Shown here one piece after another: positions 61,001-64,000 of a DNA stretch of 64,000 nt (its first letter is position 1; every line of letters begins with the position of its first letter). A program made the translations under genes and the position numbers. Origin of the DNA: Anisakis pegreffii (taxonomy: Eukaryota > Nematoda > Chromadorea > Rhabditida > Anisakidae). The stretch covers positions 102,619 through 166,618 of the forward strand of contig JAPYMA010000634.1 in NCBI GenBank assembly GCA_035041965.1. The letters are read 5' to 3'. A model generated the notes under the pieces. That model did no database searches. It was not told where the DNA came from and was given only the letters and a program-made list of their open reading frames with translations.

Positions 61001-62280
61001 ATGTATGTGTGATTCGTTCAACTGAACTTGGTTATCGAATCGATGATGTGCCGTTAGTTACTGACCTTTTAAAAGGTGTTACTTACGGCTGTGTCATAAA
61101 TTTTTGGAGATCATTTAAACGAGTTATGCGTTACAAGTTCGATCTGAATGAATAACAACCATTGAATTGTAATAATATGAAATGAAAATGAAAACTTATG
61201 GAACAGGATTGAACATCATTCGTCGTTGCCCTCCAGCAATGTGACTGATTGCGTTTTTGAACATTTCGTCAGATTTGATTGACATTTACACTCGCAGCTC
61301 TCGCTTTCGTTCCGCTAATGGCATTCGCTCAAATTCGACTTTTAAAGCTGAGTCGTTTTCGGCAATAGGAAACACTCGGAAGGAAAGCTTGAAATTGCGC
61401 CAACTTATATCATCACTTTTTATGACATTTTTTGAAGCAATGAATAGAATTCATTGAAATCTGTTTGATATCAACAACTACGATGAAAAATAATGATGAT
61501 AACTAACAACAGGTTCAACAAACACATCGAATGAATTGATGAAATTAGCAAGTGATGAAATTACTATGGGAATTTAACCTCAGCACTTGCTGTATTACCC
61601 ACCTATCACGCATCAAATTAAGAGTGAGCTGGCGTTGTACGGTTTATTGTTAAAAATAAAATGAAGATTTTAATGAGACACCTTGAGCAGGTTGTTTCAC
61701 AAATAAAAAATGATTCGTTCAGCAATTCTTTCTCTTCCTACACTCAATAAAAACCTTAATATTTTTTGTGCATTGAAAAACTTTTCCTTTTTAATGCCTA
61801 GTTGAAGACTCTGTTGAATTACCAGTGGTCAACTTAACAAATTGTCGAGGAACCATTACGATGCAGTTTTTTGTTAAAACAATGTATCAAAAACAATCTT
61901 TCATTCATTTTCCATAGCCTTTGAGTATCAAAAATAACAATGAACATTTAAAACTATGGAAACTGGTTAAAACTGTCGGAATCTAAAACTGATATTGACA
62001 ACATAATAAGTTATCATCTACAGGATGGATGTAATGTGTTATCTGTAGGATGGATGTAATGTAATGTGTTATCATTATACCTACAAGAATGAAGGCACAG
62101 ACCATCCGATCCTGGCATATGTGACAACCATAGCTACTAACTAGTGCCGTGATCATATAGATCAAGATACCATTTTCCAGAAGGTTGAATTGAAGTTTTC
62201 GTGAAACTGCAGATATACTGTTTTTAGACTAGAAGCCATTATAGTGTGAGCATAACGGTTAGTTACTGTTTTGAAGAGTT
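58090..62280. other. Long stretch with no supported feature
   Basis: AT-rich, with short frames only on both strands. A tandem duplication of AGGATGGATGTAATGTGTTATC lies at about 62021-62075. No exon chain, RNA gene or element was recognised; upstream exons of the Ser/Pro/Gln-rich gene may be hidden here. Confidence 0.4.
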
Positions 62281-62285
62281 TAAGG

Positions 62286-62490
62286 CAGGCATCGGCAACC
62301 CCCGGCCCGCGGGCCAAAACTGGTCCTCCGACAATAATTTTTGACCCGTCAGATGAATTTAAGAATTTGATTTTAAAGGGGTAGAAAAACAAAAGAAAAT
62401 AGGTTTAAACCCACCAATCAATTGCTTGGAAGAATTTTGGCTCGCGGTTAGACCTACTTACCGACCGCTGGCCTATACCCTCAGATTGGG
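62286..62490 (+). mobile_element. hAT-like element end, plus copy
   Basis: GGCATCGGCAACCCCCGGCC followed by CGCGGGCCAAAACTGG, GACCCGTCAGATG and AAGAATTTGATTTTAAAGGG matches the minus copy at 39345-39462. Downstream GACCGCTGGCC resembles the inverse of GAGCGGTCGGTGG near 39870, so both copies may share longer structure. Confidence 0.55.
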
Positions 62491-62654
62491 CCAGCATCGT
62501 AATAATGCATTCCATCTACCTTTTTTAGAACGAATTCTATTTCAGTAAAGATGTATATGCGTATGCTATCGGACGAAGATTCCAGTTTCATCAGACCCAG
62601 TCCACTAAATAAAAACCGTTTAGTTCTACTCACCACTAACTATGAATATCATAG

Positions 62655-63250
62655 ATCTAAGAAAATGGCTATATCTCCTGAATTAAGCAAAATCGCTCAG
62701 CAAAATATATGTTTTTGTGAATGTAGAGATCCAGATGGATCGAACGATGGAAAGAAATTTATATGTTACTAGGCAAACTTAAGAATACGGTAGCATTGAA
62801 GGTGGCACTCGCATTGCCTTGAGGTAGTATTAATAAAATACCTGTATCTCCACAACTAAGCCAAATTGCTCAGTAAAATTTATAATTTCCTGAATCTAGA
62901 GGTTCGGCTGGATCGGACGGTGAAAAGAAATTTACATGTTTCCGGGCAAACCTGTGAATACGGTTTCCCTGAAGATGGTGACTTCTATACAGCTACAGTA
63001 ACGTATTGAAATTCATTAATAGCGATAGATTTTATATGAATGAGCGACTTTGCGCTTGTTGTTGAGATGGCTTCATGAAAATTGCTATATCTCCTCAACT
63101 AAGCATTATTCCTCGACAAAATATATAATATTCTTATAGTTGAGATTCAGAGCAATGTAATGGTGTACAAAAATCTACATGTTAGTGGGGAATGCTGAGG
63201 GTACGGTGAACTCGAAAATGGTAATCCCTATAGAATTGAGGAAACAGTGA
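62655..63250 (+). repeat. Three degenerate tandem units of about 170-240 bp
   Basis: Each unit starts with a TATCTCCTGAATTAAGC-like block (at 62671, 62844 and 63087) followed by GCTCAGCAAAATATAT-like sequence, a GATCGGACG-like block, GAAATTTACATGTT and AATACGGT. Spacing is about 173 and 243 bp. The first unit still has an open frame (MAISPELSKIAQQNI) that the others have lost. Confidence 0.65.
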
Positions 63251-63299
63251 ACAATATGAACATTGGTGAGCAATATGAATGTTTCATACTGTCATGAAC

Positions 63300-64000
63300 A
63301 ATTTGAAATATTCATATCAGTGCATTTGTGAGACTGGTAGAATCTAAATGAATATGGTCTTCTTTGAAAGGAAAATTACAGAAGAGATTGATATTTTTAG
63401 GTCGGTTTTGTTTGATGTGCTGTGATATAGATTTTAATTAGACGGTGATAATGACGAATTATTGGAGCAGTTTCAACACAGCCCTAATCAAGCATCGAAA
63501 TAGTGCATCGGAACATATTTGCCCTCATATGGTGCTCTCATACTTTTTATTCAAATCTTAGAAATCATATTCTGCGGTATTCTGTTCGGATATTGACAGT
63601 CATATCGATAGATGCATGCATTAATACCTAATTTTATCTATTCAACAGTTTTCTTTAAGTTCTCCATATCCTTAGATATTTTATTGCTTGAATGCGATTT
63701 GCTCATCAGAGCGATTCGGCTGCACAGAAATTAAAGATATTGAACGTCTTAATTGTATCAATCGCCTTTCACGTGCATCTCTTCTTGATTCAGAATTGAT
63801 CATGATATCAATGATCAGTATCTTATCAAAGTAATCAGTTATCATTACTTAGATAGTCTTCCCTTTGATGAAGCAGTTTCAATAGTGCAATGTAAAATAG
63901 CTGATCAGAGATCAACTCTTTTTACGATGTTGTTTACTCAATACATTGGACTTTTGCAATGGCATTCTACATGCACTGTGTCAAAAACGTCAAACGACGT
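63300..64000. other. Window end, nothing supported
   Basis: AT-rich; includes a GATATCAATGATCAGTATC-type short palindromic stretch near 63800-63830. No coding exon recognised. Confidence 0.4.

Noticed and set aside
60540..61080. Searched for tRNA or small RNA genes in the 58-62 kb stretch
   Set aside because: No cloverleaf-consistent A/B box pair was found by eye; a covariance-model scan would be needed to decide.

Overview
The window is eukaryotic and almost certainly from a nematode. It is AT-rich, genes are cut into many short exons with GT/AG introns (many ending TTTCAG or similar), several start codons lie 6-14 nt after a splice-acceptor-like sequence (as expected for spliced-leader trans-splicing), and the two best-recognised genes are nematode-like dystrophin (dys-1) and Rab10 (rab-10). 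Species cannot be named; longish introns and many decayed transposons would suit a parasitic clade, but that is inference.

Left third (1-18589, minus strand): the 5' two-thirds of a dystrophin gene. I could join 36 exons in one uninterrupted frame of about 2,197 codons (plus the start of a 37th exon at the window edge): basic N-terminus, two calponin-homology (actin-binding) domains, a very large Q/A-rich hinge, then spectrin-type repeats with a hinge-2-like linker. The C-terminal WW/EF-hand/ZZ part lies left of the window. Introns hold a decayed pogo/Tigger-type transposase (11.4-12.2 kb), a repeat pair flanking exon 4, a microsatellite and a tandem duplication.

Middle: 18.7-26.6 kb is gene-poor and holds MITE-like inverted repeats and a reverse-transcriptase relic. 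rab-10 follows on the plus strand (26640-28580, five exons, complete, 201 aa). Then come an unrecognised complete four-TM protein on the minus strand (34047-31448, five exons, 264 aa), a decayed MULE transposase (about 34.85-35.93 kb, plus), and GC-rich repeats (37.4-38.3 kb).

Right half: a minus-strand gene of unknown family ending at 40207 (five 3' exons traced), a complete tetraspanin (49956-48479, five exons, 222 aa), two short hAT-like MITEs (51.4-52.8 kb), another minus-strand unknown gene with a Ser/Pro/Gln-rich C-terminal half (56704-54024, four 3' exons traced), a decayed transposon-associated coding relic (57.3-58.1 kb, plus) and a degenerate three-unit tandem array (62.6-63.3 kb). 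The stretch 58.1-62.3 kb shows nothing I can support.

The genes are independent eukaryotic transcription units, not an operon of related function. Dystrophin, Rab10 and a tetraspanin all act at or near membranes, but no shared pathway is implied. I found no CRISPR, no bacterial-type elements, no rRNA and no tRNA gene I could defend. Exon borders were read by eye from splice signals and phase continuity; transcript evidence was not available.
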